A stretch of DNA of 64,000 bases from Enterovibrio sp. JCM 19048 (GCA_001310415.1 BAXE01000004.1:62001-126000), one strand, 5' to 3'; positions 7,841 to 18,750 are shown, counted from the first letter of the stretch. Notes: generated from the sequence alone by a model not told the origin. Program-made: numbers and translations.

Positions 7841-9557
7841 ATGGCTACAGAAACGAATACTGGAACTATGTCGACAACTACAACAACGATGACGCTAACC
7901 CAACGCCTTGAAACGCAAACCGATACCGACGGTTTGGCGCGCCTGCGTGCTTTGCAAAACACGGTATCCCTCGCCAACCTGACCCCGCCGACGGTCAGTT
8001 TCGAGAGTAGCGGATTGACGCTGGTGGTGGGAAACGCCGCCCAGATCGCTTCCTTTGTTGCAGCTGCTCCGGATGCCATCAAAGATCGGATGGTGCTTTT
8101 GTGCAATGACGGCAGTGAAGCGCAGGGTGCTCTTCCGCTCTATTACGCCAGTGATATCAACATCGAAGGTTTCCTGGGGGCCTTTCAGGTGTCTGTCCCG
8201 GCGAAGCTTTCGGTCGGTGACGCCTCTCGTGAGAATCTGGCGCAGATAGCTGCGGGCAGACAGCATTTTGATTTAGTGGTGGATTTGACTGAGGGCGGTA
8301 TTCACACAGCAGAGCTACCACCGCTTGGGTATTACGCCGTAGGCCGCGGCTTGGCAAGCGAAGAAGAAGCGCTGGAAGCGGCAGCAGAAACCATTGGCAC
8401 GTTCGACAAACCTAAATTTTTCAAACTGGATAACAACCGCTGCGCCCATATCCGGAGTGGCCTTGATGGGTGTACGCGGTGCATCGACGCCTGTCCGGCA
8501 GATGCGCTGAGTGTGGTGAACAAAGCTATTACCATCAATCCGTATCTTTGTCAGGGCATGGGGTCGTGTGCGACGGCCTGTCCGACGGAAGCCATCAGCT
8601 ATGCGCTGCCTGAGCCGGACACCACCCAGCATTTTGTGTTTGATTTACTTACGCATTACCGCGAGCAAGGCGGCAAAGCCCCGGTGGTATTGTTCTACGC
8701 TGACAGCGACGAAACCGCACTGTCTGATGCGCTGGCACAGTTGCCGGGTCGCGTGATCCCTGTCCGTCTTGAAGAGCTTGCATCTGTCGGCGCCGAAATC
8801 TGGCTGTGCGCTCTGGGATACGGAGCAACGCAAGTGGTACTGGCGAAAACCCCGCAATTGCACAGCAAAACCCTGGTGGTTTTGGAACAGGAACTGGCCG
8901 TCGTCACTGCACTGCTAGGCGATACTGGCATTGACGCTTCCCGCGTCACGTTGGTGGATATGGCGGACCTGCCCTCTTTGCCGCTCGCTTCTGAATCCTT
9001 ATTGACCCTTCAAGATAAGCTCACTGGCAATAAGCGTGACAAGCTTTGTGCAGCTCTCGATGCATTGGCAGCGGCAGCTCAAGCAGCACCGACCATCTCC
9101 GCTGTCCCTCAAGGTGCGCCTTATGGCCTTGTCAGTATCAAAACTGACGATTGCACCCTATGTATGAGCTGTGTGGCGGTATGCCCTACCACGGCAATGC
9201 AGGCTGTCGGCAACAGTCCCGGTGTGACATTCCGCGAACAGGATTGTGTGCAGTGTGGTTTGTGTGAATCGGCGTGTCCTGAGTCCGTGATTTCGCTTGA
9301 ACCACGTTTTAACTGGGATGCTACGGCGCGCCAAACCCGAACAGTGCTTCATCAGGAAGCTGCCGCTGAGTGCATCAGTTGCGGCAAACCTTTCGCACCG
9401 GCTTCTATGGTCAACATGCTGATCGAGAAGCTGCGTGGTCACAGCCATTTTTCAGGAGGATGCCATCAAACGCCTTTCCATGTGTGAGGACTGCCGTGTC
9501 CGCGACATTGTCGCCGAGACCATGATCAATGAGCCACACAAGCAGTTAAAGGTTTAG
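7841..9557 (+). CDS. Multi-cluster 4Fe-4S ferredoxin-like protein of the fdh operon (frameshifted near the end)
   Basis: Cytoplasmic protein of about 571 residues. The middle has paired cluster motifs (CTRCIDACP; CQGMGSCATACP), and the C-terminal third has CTLCMSCVAVCP and CVQCGLCESACP, so four 4Fe-4S clusters are likely. A further CISCGKPF and CEDCRV pair near the end may bind metal. The frame breaks at the TTTTT run near 9453; removing one T, or adding two bases, restores KRLSMCEDCRVRDIVAE and a stop at 9555-9557. ATG 7841 was chosen over upstream in-frame starts, but its ribosome site is weak. It leads the operon and probably takes part in electron flow or FDH maturation. Confidence 0.8.
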
Positions 9558-9566
9558 GAGGCGGAT

Positions 9567-10181
9567 ATGGCAATGCAAGAGAGTATCAATATCGACGACA
9601 TCACCCATGAAGAAAACCAGATCCGCCAGAACATCTACAACCTGCTGGCGGCGCTGTTTCGACGCGCTCCGGATGCTGATGCCCTGAATTGGCTGGCAAC
9701 ACTGGAAATTGAAGGTGACGAGCAAACAGCCGGTATGGCTGCTGCCTGGTCAGTTCTGAAACTGTCTGCCAACAAAACGACTGACATTCAGGCGTCGGAT
9801 GAATACCAGATGCTGTTTATCGGTGTCGGTCGCGGAGAAGTCGTGCCTTTTGGCTCCTGGTATCTCACAGGCTCGCTGATGGAAATGCCGCTGGTGTTGC
9901 TCCGTCAGGATTTGCGCCGTTATGGCTTTGAGCGTCAGGAAGCAACCAAGGAGCCGGAAGACCATATTGCTGCGTTGTTAGAAGTGATGGCAATGCTGGT
10001 GGAAGAAGATGATGTCGCCAGTCAGAAAGCGTTTTTTAACCGTCATATTGCGCCCTGGTTTGAGCGCCTGTGTGACGACATTCAGCAAGCGAATTCCGCG
10101 GTGTTTTACTGCGCGGTAGCGGCGCTTGCCAAGCAGTTTTTGACGATAGAGAAAACAGGCTTTACCCAGCGTCCGTGGTAG
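9567..10181 (+). CDS. TorD-family chaperone for formate dehydrogenase
   Basis: A 204-residue, mostly helical cytoplasmic protein of the TorD/DmsD redox-enzyme maturation family, which guards a molybdoenzyme and its Tat signal until the cofactor is in place. The family signature is seen in YQMLFIGVGRGEVVPFGSWY and the following GSLMEMPLVLLRQDLRRYG. ATG 9567 lies behind TAGGAGG, nine bases after the previous stop. The likely client is the Tat-dependent alpha subunit two genes downstream. Confidence 0.85.
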   Translation: MAMQESINIDDITHEENQIRQNIYNLLAALFRRAPDADALNWLATLEIEGDEQTAGMAAAWSVLKLSANKTTDIQASDEYQMLFIGVGRGEVVPFGSWYLTGSLMEMPLVLLRQDLRRYGFERQEATKEPEDHIAALLEVMAMLVEEDDVASQKAFFNRHIAPWFERLCDDIQQANSAVFYCAVAALAKQFLTIEKTGFTQRPW

Positions 10182-10222
10182 CCGTAATGCGGCAGGCGCT
10201 GACAAATACAAGGAGCAATGTA

Positions 10223-10438
10223 ATGTCAGAAAATAAAAAAGAGAAAGGTCAGCCTGACACTGCACGCCGCCAGTTCCTGAAAGGAATGAGTGTGGCAGCG
10301 GCAGCAGGTGCAGCCGCCAGTGTGGTGGGTGGTACAGCGCACGCAGACATGGTCATTGACGATGCTGCACAGGAAAAAACCAAGGCTTCAGGTTATCGCG
10401 AGACGCAACATATCCGCGATTACTACGACACCCTGTAA
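10223..10438 (+). CDS. Small Tat-signal protein of the formate dehydrogenase region
   Basis: A 71-residue protein that is nearly all signal: the twin-arginine motif ARRQFLKGM is followed by a hydrophobic Ala/Gly stretch and cleavage after AHA, leaving about 28 residues. It matches the small Tat-targeted family routinely found before FDH3-type alpha subunits. ATG 10223 follows AAGGAG at 10209-10214. The role is unknown; it may help export or assembly of the complex. Confidence 0.8.
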   Translation: MSENKKEKGQPDTARRQFLKGMSVAAAAGAAASVVGGTAHADMVIDDAAQEKTKASGYRETQHIRDYYDTL

Positions 10439-10462
10439 CCCTGCTGAACCCGGAGTGTGAAG

Positions 10463-13314
10463 ATGAAACTAACTAAACGTTCTGACGCCGTCAGCAAGGA
10501 TGAAAAACAGCTGGGTGTTTCCCGCCGTACCTTTATGCGCAATACCACACTGGCAACCGCCGGTAGTGTTGCTGCAGCGGGTATGTTTGCGCCAGGCATG
10601 ATGAAAAAGCCTCGGCCAAAGCGGTGGATTCCTCAAAGCCTGTGGAACAAAAACGCACTATCTGCTCGCATTGCTCTGTGGCTGTGGTGTGTATGCCGAA
10701 GTGCAAGATGGTGTCTGGGTCGACCAGGAACCCGCTTTTGACCACCCATTCAATGCTGGTGGTCACTGTGCCAAGGGTGCAGCGCTGCGCGAACACGGCC
10801 ACGGTGAGCGTCGCCTGAAATACCCAATGAAACTGGTCGATGGCAAGTGGCAGAAGATCAGCTGGGAAACGGCCATCAACGAGATTGGTGACAAGTGTCT
10901 GGAAATCCGCGAGCAGGATGGCCCGGACTCGGTTTACTTTCTTGGCTCGGCCAAACACAGCAATGAACAGGCGTATCTGTTCCGCAAAATGGCGTCGCTG
11001 TGGGGCACCAATAACGTTGACCACCAGGCGCGAATTTGTCACTCCACCACGGTTGCCGGTGTAGCAAACACCTGGGGCTATGGTGCGATGACCAACTCTT
11101 TTAACGACATGCATAACTGTAAGTCGATCCTGTTTGTAGGCTCAAACCCAGCCGAAGCGCACCCGGTCGCGATGCAGCATATCCTGATCGCCAAGGAGAA
11201 AAACGGCTGTAAGATTGTGGTTGCAGACCCTCGCCGTACCCGCACAGCAGCGAAAGGGGATCATTTTGTTTCCCTGCGACCAGGTACCGATATCGCCTTT
11301 ATCTGGGGTTTGTTGTGGCACATCTTCGATAACAACTGGGAAGACAAAGAGTTCATTCACCAGCGCGTGTTCGGTATGGATGAAATCCGTGCTGAAGTTG
11401 CGAAATGGCCACCAGAAGAAGTAGAGCGCGTCTCCGGTGTTGGCCGCGATGACATGTTCAAAGCCGCGAAAATCCTGTCGGAAAACCGTCCGGGTTGTGT
11501 GGTCTGGTGTATGGGCGGTACCCAGCACACCACGGGTAACAACAACACCCGCGCTTACTGTGTGCTGGAACTGGCACTGGGCAACATTGGTAAATCCGGT
11601 GGCGGTGCGAACATCTTCCGTGGCCACGATAACGTGCAGGGCGCGACTGACCTTGGCGTGCTGTCTCACACCCTGCCGGGCTATTACGGTCTTTCAGACG
11701 GCGCGTGGAAGCACTGGGCGAAAGTGTGGGATGTGGATCACGACTGGATCCAGGGCCGTTTTGACCCCGCCGAATACAACGGTTCCAAGCCAATCAACAG
11801 CAACGGTATTCCTGTTTCGCGCTGGATTGATGGCGTATTGGAAGACAAAGCCAAGCTGCAACAGAAAGCTAATATCCGCGCCATGTTCTACTGGGGCCAT
11901 GCGGTGAACTCGCAAACCCGTGGGCCAGAGATGCAAAAGGCGATGGAAAAGCTGGATATGATGGTCATCGTCGACCCATACCCAACGGTTGCCGCGGTCA
12001 TGAACAACCGCAAAGATGGCGTGTACCTGCTGCCATCAACCACTCAGTTTGAAACCTATGGTTCGGTGACGGCGTCCAACCGCTCACTGCAATGGCGTGA
12101 CAAAGTCATTGAGCCGCTGTTCGATTCCAAACCTGATCATGAAATCATGTATCTGGTATCGCAAAAGCTGGGTTTCTCGGATCAGCTGTTCAAGCACATT
12201 AAAGTTGAGAACAACGAGCCATTGATCGAAGACATCACCCGTGAGTTCAACCGCGGTATGTGGACGATTGGCTACACCGGCCAAAGCCCTGAGCGTATCA
12301 AAGCGCACCAGCAAAACTGGCACACATTCAACTTCACGACGTTGGAAGCCGAAGGTGGCCCAGTGAGTGGCGAAACATACGGTTTGCCATGGCCGTGCTG
12401 GGGCACGCCAGAAATGAAGCACCCGGCACCCATATCCTGTATGACACCTCCAAAGAAGTGGCGCGTGGTGGCGGTAACTTCCGTGCCCGTTTCGGTGTGG
12501 AATATGAAGGACAGAGCCTGCTGGCAGTGGACAGCTACTCGAAAGGCTGTGAGCTGGAAGATGGCTATCCGGAATTCACCGACAAAATGCTGAAGCAACT
12601 CGGCTGGTGGGACGATCTCACGGCTGAAGAGAAAGCCGCAGCAGAAGGCAAAAACTGGAAGACCGACCTTTCCGGCGGCATCCAGCGTGTTGCGATTGCT
12701 CACGGCTGTATTCCATTCGGTAACGCCAAAGCGCGTGCGATTGTCTGGACCTTCCCGGATAAAGTGCCGCTCCACCGCGAGCCGCTTTATACGCCGCGCC
12801 GCGATCTTCTGCCTGAATACGCGACTTGGGACGACCAGAAAGACATTTACCGACTGCGACCCTGTATAAGTCAATTCAGGATATTGATGCGGCGAAAGAA
12901 TACCCGATCATCCTGACTTCCGGCCGCTTGGTGGAATATGAAGGCGGTGGTGAAGAAACCCGCTCTAACCCATGGCTGGCAGTGCTTCAGCAAGAGATGT
13001 TTGTTGAAATCAACATCGTCGATGCCAACAACCTCGGTATCAAAGATGGCCAGGACGTATGGGTTGAAGGCCCGGATAAAGGCCGCGTGAAAGTGAAAGC
13101 CATGGTCACGCCGCGTGTTTATGAAGGCCTTGCCTTTATGCCGTTCCACTTCGGTGGTGTCTTCCAGGGGGACAGCCTGTTGGATAAATACCCAGAAGGC
13201 TCGGAACCTTATGTGATCGGTGAATCCTGTAACACGGCAACCACCTACGGCTATGACCCGGTGACTGTGATGCAGGAAACCAAAGTGACACTCTGTAAGA
13301 TCGTACCAGCGTAA
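10463..13314 (+). CDS. fdhA: Formate dehydrogenase catalytic alpha subunit, Cys type (four frameshifts)
   Basis: Molybdo/tungsto-bis-MGD enzyme that oxidises formate to CO2 in the periplasm. The ATG at 10463 starts a Tat signal (SRRTFMR). Cys68, 71, 75 and 103 bind the N-terminal 4Fe-4S cluster (CSHCSVGC, GGHCAKG). The cofactor ligand is Cys193 (ARICHSTTVAG, codon TGT at 11037-11039), so this is not a selenoenzyme; the adjacent His is conserved. The C-terminal molybdopterin-dinucleotide-binding domain contains SGRLVEYEGGG. Four single bases are missing: A near 10605, G near 10680, G near 12424 and C near 12862. Repair gives 951 residues, the normal size. Confidence 0.93.
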
Positions 13315-13329
13315 GGGGAGCGCATAGTT

Positions 13330-13935
13330 ATGGCAGATATGAAATTCTTATGTGATACCAAACGCTGCATCGAGTGCAACGGCTGTGTCACGGCGTGTAA
13401 CAACGCCAACTCGGAAGTGGTGACCTGGGGAACCCAGCGCCGCCGCGTGGTCACGCTGAACGATGGTGAGCCGGGTGAAAACTCGGTTTCCGTGGCCTGT
13501 ATGCATTGCGCCGATGCGCCGTGTATGGCGGTGTGTCCTGCAGACTGTTTCTATCGCACGGATGAAGGCATCGTCCTGCACAACAAGGACACCTGCATCG
13601 GCTGTGGTTACTGTCTGTTCGCCTGTCCGTTTGGCGCGCCGCAGTTCCCAACCAAAGCCGCTTTCGGTGAGCGTGGCAAGATGGACAAATGTACCTTCTG
13701 TGCCGGTGGTCCACTCCCTGACAACTCACCTGAAGAGAAAGCGTTGTACGGTGCCAACCGTATTGCGGAAGGTAAGTTGCCGTTGTGTGCGGAAATGTGT
13801 TCCACCAAGGCGCTGCTGGCCGGTGATGCGGAGAAAATCTCCGCTATCTTCCGTCAGCGCGTGGTAGAGCGTGGTGCCAAAGGCGCGGGTTGGACCAATG
13901 GTGACAACCTGGCCTACGACGCAACAAAAAGCTGA
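13330..13935 (+). CDS. fdhB: Formate dehydrogenase FDH3 beta subunit, 4Fe-4S ferredoxin
   Basis: Electron-transfer subunit of 201 residues linking the catalytic subunit to the membrane cytochrome. Cys motifs CIECNGCVTAC, CMHCADAPCMAVCP, CIGCGYCLFACP and CTFC plus C-x3-C further on bind four 4Fe-4S clusters, as in FdnH/HybA relatives. It lacks its own signal and presumably crosses the membrane with the Tat-targeted alpha subunit. It starts 15 bases after fdhA behind GGGGAG at 13315-13320; the frame is intact. Confidence 0.92.
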   Translation: MADMKFLCDTKRCIECNGCVTACNNANSEVVTWGTQRRRVVTLNDGEPGENSVSVACMHCADAPCMAVCPADCFYRTDEGIVLHNKDTCIGCGYCLFACPFGAPQFPTKAAFGERGKMDKCTFCAGGPLPDNSPEEKALYGANRIAEGKLPLCAEMCSTKALLAGDAEKISAIFRQRVVERGAKGAGWTNGDNLAYDATKS

Positions 13936-13998
13936 TTAGCGTGGAGTGCTGCTGATGCCGGAGCAAAGTCCCCGGCTCCAGCGGCGATAGGAGGAGAT

Positions 13999-14997
13999 AT
14001 GTTAAGAACATTGCTCGCCATGCTAGTGGTATTGTTCATGTCGGCGTTTCCGGCTGCGCATGCGCAGACAGATCAAAGTGCCAACCAGCAGCAGGAGAAG
14101 CTGATGCTAGGAGGGCCTGAGTTCTGGACGGAAGTGCGTGATGGCGATTTAGGCTTTACTGTTGCGAGCGGTAATGAGGCCGGTCAGCTTATCAATGTGA
14201 ACGGCCAGCGTTGGCGGGAAGTCCGCAACCAGTGGGTTAGTCCGCTGGGGTTAGCTTTCCTCGGTGTGTCAGCCGCTAGCCTGTTGTTGTTTTACCTGTG
14301 GGCAGGGCGCATTGAGTTAGTGAACAAACGGACAGGAAAAAAGGTCAAGCGCTGGACGCCTTTTGAGCGCGCCATGCATTGGTTTACCGCCATCACTTTC
14401 CTGATCCTGGGTTTCACCGGCATCGTGCTTTTGTATGGCCGCCACTTTATCAAGCCTGTGGCACCGGATGCGCTTTGGGGCAGCATTATTTATGCGTCCA
14501 AAGTGTCCCACAATTATCTGGGGCCGCTGTTTGTGCTGGGTCTGCTGTGTATGTTGGTGAAGTGGATGAAAAACAATTTCATCAACAAAGTCGACATCGA
14601 ATGGTTCAAGCAAGGTGGTGGAATTCTGCCTAATGGCAAACACCCGGATGCGGGCTTTTGCAATGGCGGTGAGAAAATCTGGTTTTGGCTGCTGGCGACA
14701 GTTGGCGTCGTAGTGTGTATTACGGGTCTGGTCATGGACTTCCCGATCTTCGACCAAACCCGTCAGGACATGCAGATCGCCAACGTCATCCATGGCATCG
14801 CATCATTGGGTCTTTTGGCTGCCGCATTTGGTCATATCTATATTGGTACGGCAGGCACGGAAGGCGCTTTCGAAGGCATGGCGACAGGCTATGTTGACGA
14901 AGCTTGGGCTAAGCAGCACCACAAACTGTGGCTGGATGAAGTGCAGAATGGGCAACAAGATGCGACCGAGGCAACCAAAAAGCAGCAGCACATTTGA
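13999..14997 (+). CDS. fdhC: Formate dehydrogenase gamma subunit, cytochrome b556
   Basis: Membrane subunit of 332 residues passing electrons to quinone. It has an N-terminal signal peptide ending at PAAHAQ, a short periplasmic segment, then four membrane helices near residues 75-95, 125-145, 170-190 and 230-250. Heme-ligating His residues are expected within the FERAMHWFTAITFLILGFTG and VSHNYLGPLFVLGLL helices and in IANVIHGIASLGLLAAAFGH. ATG 13999 follows a strong AGGAGG. This is the last gene of the operon; a terminator follows. Confidence 0.92.
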   Translation: MLRTLLAMLVVLFMSAFPAAHAQTDQSANQQQEKLMLGGPEFWTEVRDGDLGFTVASGNEAGQLINVNGQRWREVRNQWVSPLGLAFLGVSAASLLLFYLWAGRIELVNKRTGKKVKRWTPFERAMHWFTAITFLILGFTGIVLLYGRHFIKPVAPDALWGSIIYASKVSHNYLGPLFVLGLLCMLVKWMKNNFINKVDIEWFKQGGGILPNGKHPDAGFCNGGEKIWFWLLATVGVVVCITGLVMDFPIFDQTRQDMQIANVIHGIASLGLLAAAFGHIYIGTAGTEGAFEGMATGYVDEAWAKQHHKLWLDEVQNGQQDATEATKKQQHI

Positions 14998-15013
14998 GCG
15001 TAAGCTAATGTAC

Positions 15014-15040
15014 AAACCCGCCTGATGGCGGGTTTTTTGT
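15014..15040 (+). terminator. Rho-independent terminator of the fdh operon
   Basis: An 8-bp stem (AACCCGCC / GGCGGGTT) with a four-base loop is followed by a run of T, 17 bases after the fdhC stop. Confidence 0.9.
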
Positions 15041-15135
15041 CGTTGCGCAGCATTTACGCAACGTTTGCTTTTCTCTTTTCTTTTTGCTGTTTACGGGTAA
15101 GATGCGCATCTCTCAACTTTTAAAGCGCGGAAAAA

Positions 15136-15903
15136 ATGCGTCAGCTACTCATCACTCTTTCTCTTATGTTTTCAGTTTTCACCTCTCAAGCCATGGCCGA
15201 GCACAGACCTATCGCGATTCTGGGCGCGATGGATGCGGAAATTGAAAAACTGCTGCCTGAAATCAAGCAGCGTCAAATCCACGAAGTATCAGCCAACACC
15301 TACTACACCGGCACTATTGAGGGTCGTAATGTGGTGGTTGCCCGCTCCGGCGTAGGGAAAGTGAATGCGGCTATCACGGCGTATGTGCTGATCAATCACT
15401 TCAATGCCGACAGTATTATCTTCACCGGCATTGCAGGCGCGGCAGACAATAAACTGAATGTGGCTGATGTGGTTGTCTCTTCGGCACTGGTGCAACACGA
15501 TGTGGATCTGACGGTTTTCGGCGCGCCGAAAGGTCAGCTTTCCGGCTATGACAACCGCCTGTTTGCAGCAGACAAGCAACTGGTTGAGATGGCACTGAAA
15601 GCGGCAAATAAGGTTGTCGGCAGTGAACGTGTCCATGAGGGCATCATTGCGACAGGCGATCAGTTCATTGCTGACAAAGCGGTGGTAAAAATGCTGCAGG
15701 AAGAATTCGATGCCATGGCGGTGGAAATGGAAGGAGCGGCAGTCGCGCAGGTGACAGACATGTTTGACATCCCGCTGGTGGTGATCCGCACTATTTCAGA
15801 CAAAGCCGATGGCTCTGCGCACATGGTGTATGAGGAAGCCAAGCAGGTGACAGCAGATAATTCGGTGGCAATCACGCTGGCCATGCTGAAGGGAATGAAG
15901 TAA
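15136..15903 (+). CDS. MTA/SAH nucleosidase with a secretion signal
   Basis: Purine nucleoside phosphorylase-fold enzyme expected to split 5'-methylthioadenosine or S-adenosylhomocysteine. Catalytic residues match E. coli MTAN: Glu in GAMDAEIEKL, Glu in AVEMEGAAVAQV, and Asp in RTISDKADG. Unlike the housekeeping enzyme it begins with a clear Sec signal (MRQLLITLSLMFSVFTS, cleavage after QAMA), so it should work in the periplasm. It is 255 residues long with an intact frame and is flanked by terminators, so it is transcribed alone. The natural substrate outside the cytoplasm is unknown. Confidence 0.85.
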   Translation: MRQLLITLSLMFSVFTSQAMAEHRPIAILGAMDAEIEKLLPEIKQRQIHEVSANTYYTGTIEGRNVVVARSGVGKVNAAITAYVLINHFNADSIIFTGIAGAADNKLNVADVVVSSALVQHDVDLTVFGAPKGQLSGYDNRLFAADKQLVEMALKAANKVVGSERVHEGIIATGDQFIADKAVVKMLQEEFDAMAVEMEGAAVAQVTDMFDIPLVVIRTISDKADGSAHMVYEEAKQVTADNSVAITLAMLKGMK

Positions 15904-15923
15904 TCCCTTTCAACGGAAAAATG

Positions 15924-15960
15924 AAACAGGGAGGATGTGAGTCCTCCCTGTTTATTTTTT
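15924..15960. terminator. Bidirectional terminator between the nucleosidase gene and arsJ
   Basis: A long stem AAACAGGGAGGA / TCCTCCCTGTTT with a short loop carries T-runs on both strands, ending the rightward nucleosidase gene and the leftward arsJ. Confidence 0.88.
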
Positions 15961-15978
15961 GGAGGCTTAAAAGCACCG

Positions 15979-17200
15979 TTATCCGCGAAGCGGCTCAGCT
16001 TGGTTGTTAGGAAGGCCAAACGAGATCAGCGTGGTCATAGCCAGGAACAGGAAGGAAACCCATAAACAAGCGGCGAATCCCCACACCTGGAAAACCCAGC
16101 CTGACAACATGGTGCCGATCAGGCGTCCCATGCATTGGCCATGTAGTAGAAACCCACATCCAAAGAAACCCCATCCCCTTTGGCATAGCTGACAATAAGG
16201 TATGAGTGCAGCGAGGAGTTCACCGCAAACACAGCACCAAACAGCATCAAACCGGCAATAATGACAATCTCAGGGTGCCACTGCTGTTGCACACTGAACG
16301 CTATCAAACCGGTGACCACAGCCAAAATCAGAGCCCAAATAATGGCAGATTTCCCCTGCGGCGGCTGACCTGACGCTTTGCCAGTGATTCGTGGCGCAAT
16401 GCCCTGAATGATGCCATAACCAATCACCCAGACAGCGAGAAATGCACCACTGCAGAGTGATCCCAGCCAAAGGTGGCACCGAGGTAAATGGGCAGAGCCA
16501 CCACAAACCAGACGTCGCGTGCGCCAAACAGGAACATGCGGGCGGCAGAAAGGATGTTAACGCTGCGGGATTTAGAGAAAATCTCTGAAAATTTAGGCTT
16601 GGTTTTCGCTTTCCCCATATCGGATTTGAGGAACAGCAAGCTGCCGATAAAGACGAACAGCAAGACGCCCGCCATGGCTGCCACTGCGTACTGGAACCCA
16701 ATCAGTGACAAGAGTGCGCCGCCAAGGAAAAAGCCCGCCCCTTTCAGTGCATTCTTTGACCCGGTCAGGATGGCAATCCATTTATAGAGCGCCCCTTGGG
16801 CATTTTCCGGCACCAGGGTTTTGATTGCACTTTTAGCGCTCATCTTATTCAAGTCTTTCGCGATACCTGAGAGTGCTTGCGCGCCCATAACCCAGGGAAT
16901 ACTGAGCCAGGAAGCCGGAACGGCGAGCATCAACAGGGCTATGATCTGCATGCCAAGGCCAATATTCATGGTGCGGTTGAGCCCGAGCCTTGCACCTAAC
17001 CAACCACCAATGAGGTTGGTGACAACGCCAAAAAATTCATAGAAAAGAAAAAGAGAGGCGATCTCAAGGCCGGTATAGCCAAGGTCATAGAAATAGAGCA
17101 CCACCAACATGCGCAGTGCGCCATCGGTGACGGTGAAGTTCCAGTAGTTAAACGTCACCAGCATGTACTGGCGCACGTTGGCGTTTAGTTGAGACAGCAT
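15979..17200 (-). CDS. arsJ: Organoarsenical efflux MFS transporter ArsJ (two frameshifts)
   Basis: ArsJ exports 1-arseno-3-phosphoglycerate, made from arsenate by the GAPDH encoded upstream; the unstable ester breaks down outside the cell. The start NYWNFTVTDGALRMLVVLYF and GGWLGARLGLNRTMNIGLGM are ArsJ hallmarks, as are GIAKDLNKMSAKSAIKTLVP and GARDVWFVVALPIYL. About 12 membrane segments are expected in the 407-residue repaired protein. A G is missing near 16444 and an A near 16131; the repaired tail ends ISFGLPNNQAEPLRG. It is the last gene of the leftward ars unit. Confidence 0.9.
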
Positions 17201-17244
17201 AAAAACCTGCTTAAAAAGCGCTGCAATTGCAGCGCTTTGAGATA

Positions 17245-17738
17245 TTACTGATTCGCAAACTGGTTGATGTAATCGAGTTGGGGGCTTTGGTGAACGCGCC
17301 CGGTCTGAGTGCTTGTACGCTTGGAACGATGTCCGACAGCGACCAGCCTTTTTCCAGCAAAATGTGGGCGGCCAGCAAACCAGTGCGGCCAGAACCACCC
17401 ATACAGTGCAGTGCGACTTTTCCACCGTTATCCAAAGCTTGATGGATAGAAGGGGAGATATCTTTCCACTGGGAATGAAAGGCTTCATCCGGTGCGCAAT
17501 CATCCTCAATCGGTGTGTTAAACCAAGTCAGGCCAGCATTTTCAGCTTCTTGTGGAAGCGAGCCTACTCCCGCCTCGTCCAACTCATGTTGACTTAACGC
17601 TGTAACAAGAACGGCAACGCCCTGCGCTTTAAGTTGCGCGATGCTATCAGTGAGAGGTGTACCTTTTGTTCCCGGGCAAGGTGTTAAAACCAGACCTGAA
17701 GTGCCCTCCAGCTCCAGCTCCCATGTTGGATGTGTCAT
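17245..17738 (-). CDS. Dual-specificity/CDKN3-like phosphatase of the ars cassette (frameshifted)
   Basis: Cysteine phosphatase of about 164 residues with the active-site P-loop HCMGGSGRTG (Cys-x5-Arg) and a general-acid Asp probably in the NTPIEDDCAPDEAF segment. One C is missing near 17279; repair ends the protein with KAPQLDYINQFANQ and a stop at 17245-17247. It lies between the GAPDH gene and arsJ, 11 bases after the former. Similar phosphatases neighbour arsJ in other vibrios. The substrate is unknown; the fold could also fit arsenate-reductase-like chemistry, but nothing proves that. Confidence 0.75.
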
Positions 17739-17749
17739 TGCGTATATCC

Positions 17750-18750
17750 TTATGCCATACCGACTTTGCGTACCAGCTCAGCCGTGCGTGTCGCGTAACC
17801 CATTTCGTTGTCATACCAGGCGTAGACTTTCACCATGCGCTTTCCGACAACCATGGTAGAGAGGGCGTCGACGATGGTTGAACGTTGGTCGCCTTTGTAA
17901 TCGATAGACACCAGTGGGCGCTCTTCAAAGCCAAGAATGCCTTTCAGTTCGCCTTCCGAGGCTTCTTTTAGCAAGGCATTGACCTCTTCCGCGGTGGTAT
18001 CGCGTTTCACATCGAAAATGATGTCAGTCAGCGAGGCGTTCGCCAGTGGAACTCGCACGGCATGGCCGTTTATCTTGCCTTCCAGCTCAGGGAAGATCTC
18101 AACGATCGCTTGCGCTGAACCGGTGGTCGTTGGGATCAAACTCATGCCACAGGCACGGGCACGGCGAAGATCTTTGTGTGGGGCATCCAGAATGGTCTGG
18201 GTGTTGGTCAGATCGTGGATGGTGGTAAATGCAGATTGTTCGATACCCAGTTTCTCGTGGATCACTTTTACCACTGGCGCAATGCAGTTGGTGGTACAGG
18301 AAGCGGCGGTAACAATGCGGTGTGTATCTGCATCGAAGATATGGTCATTCACGCCGACTACGATGTTTGCAATGCCATCTTCCTTAACCGGGGCAGAAAC
18401 AACAACGCGCTTTACACCTTGCTCAATGTACTGGTTGAGGAATTCGCCTTTACGGTGAACACCGGTGGCCTCAATCACCACTCACAGCCTGACCAATCCA
18501 CATGGGCAATGGCTTTTTGCTGTGTAGTCTGGATAGTTTTGCCATTGATGATCATGGTGTCGCCATCTGTTGTCACTTCGTGATGCCAGCGACCTTGCAC
18601 CGAGTCAAACTCCAGAAGATGAGCCAGCGTGGCAGTATCACCGGCCACATCATTAATTTGCACAAACTCCAGTTCTGGCCAGTCAAACGCTGCGCGCAGT
18701 GCCAGACGGCCGATACGGCCAAAGCCGTTAATTCCAACTTTAATCGTCAT
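17750..18750 (-). CDS. ArsJ-associated glyceraldehyde-3-phosphate dehydrogenase (frameshifted)
   Basis: A type I GAPDH that can use arsenate in place of phosphate, forming the 1-arseno-3-phosphoglycerate exported by ArsJ. The Rossmann start is [17 protein letters not shown] and the catalytic Cys lies in [22 protein letters not shown] is the C-terminal signature. One base is lost near 18484 in the codons after DWSGC, where the family reads VVIEATG; repair gives 333 residues. It lies 12 bases downstream of arsR with AGGATT as ribosome site. Context separates it from the glycolytic enzyme. Confidence 0.9.

Noticed and set aside
10463..13314. fdhA as a genuine pseudogene
   Set aside because: Each of four breaks is repaired by one base in a same-base run, all active-site residues are intact and the flanking operon genes are undamaged.
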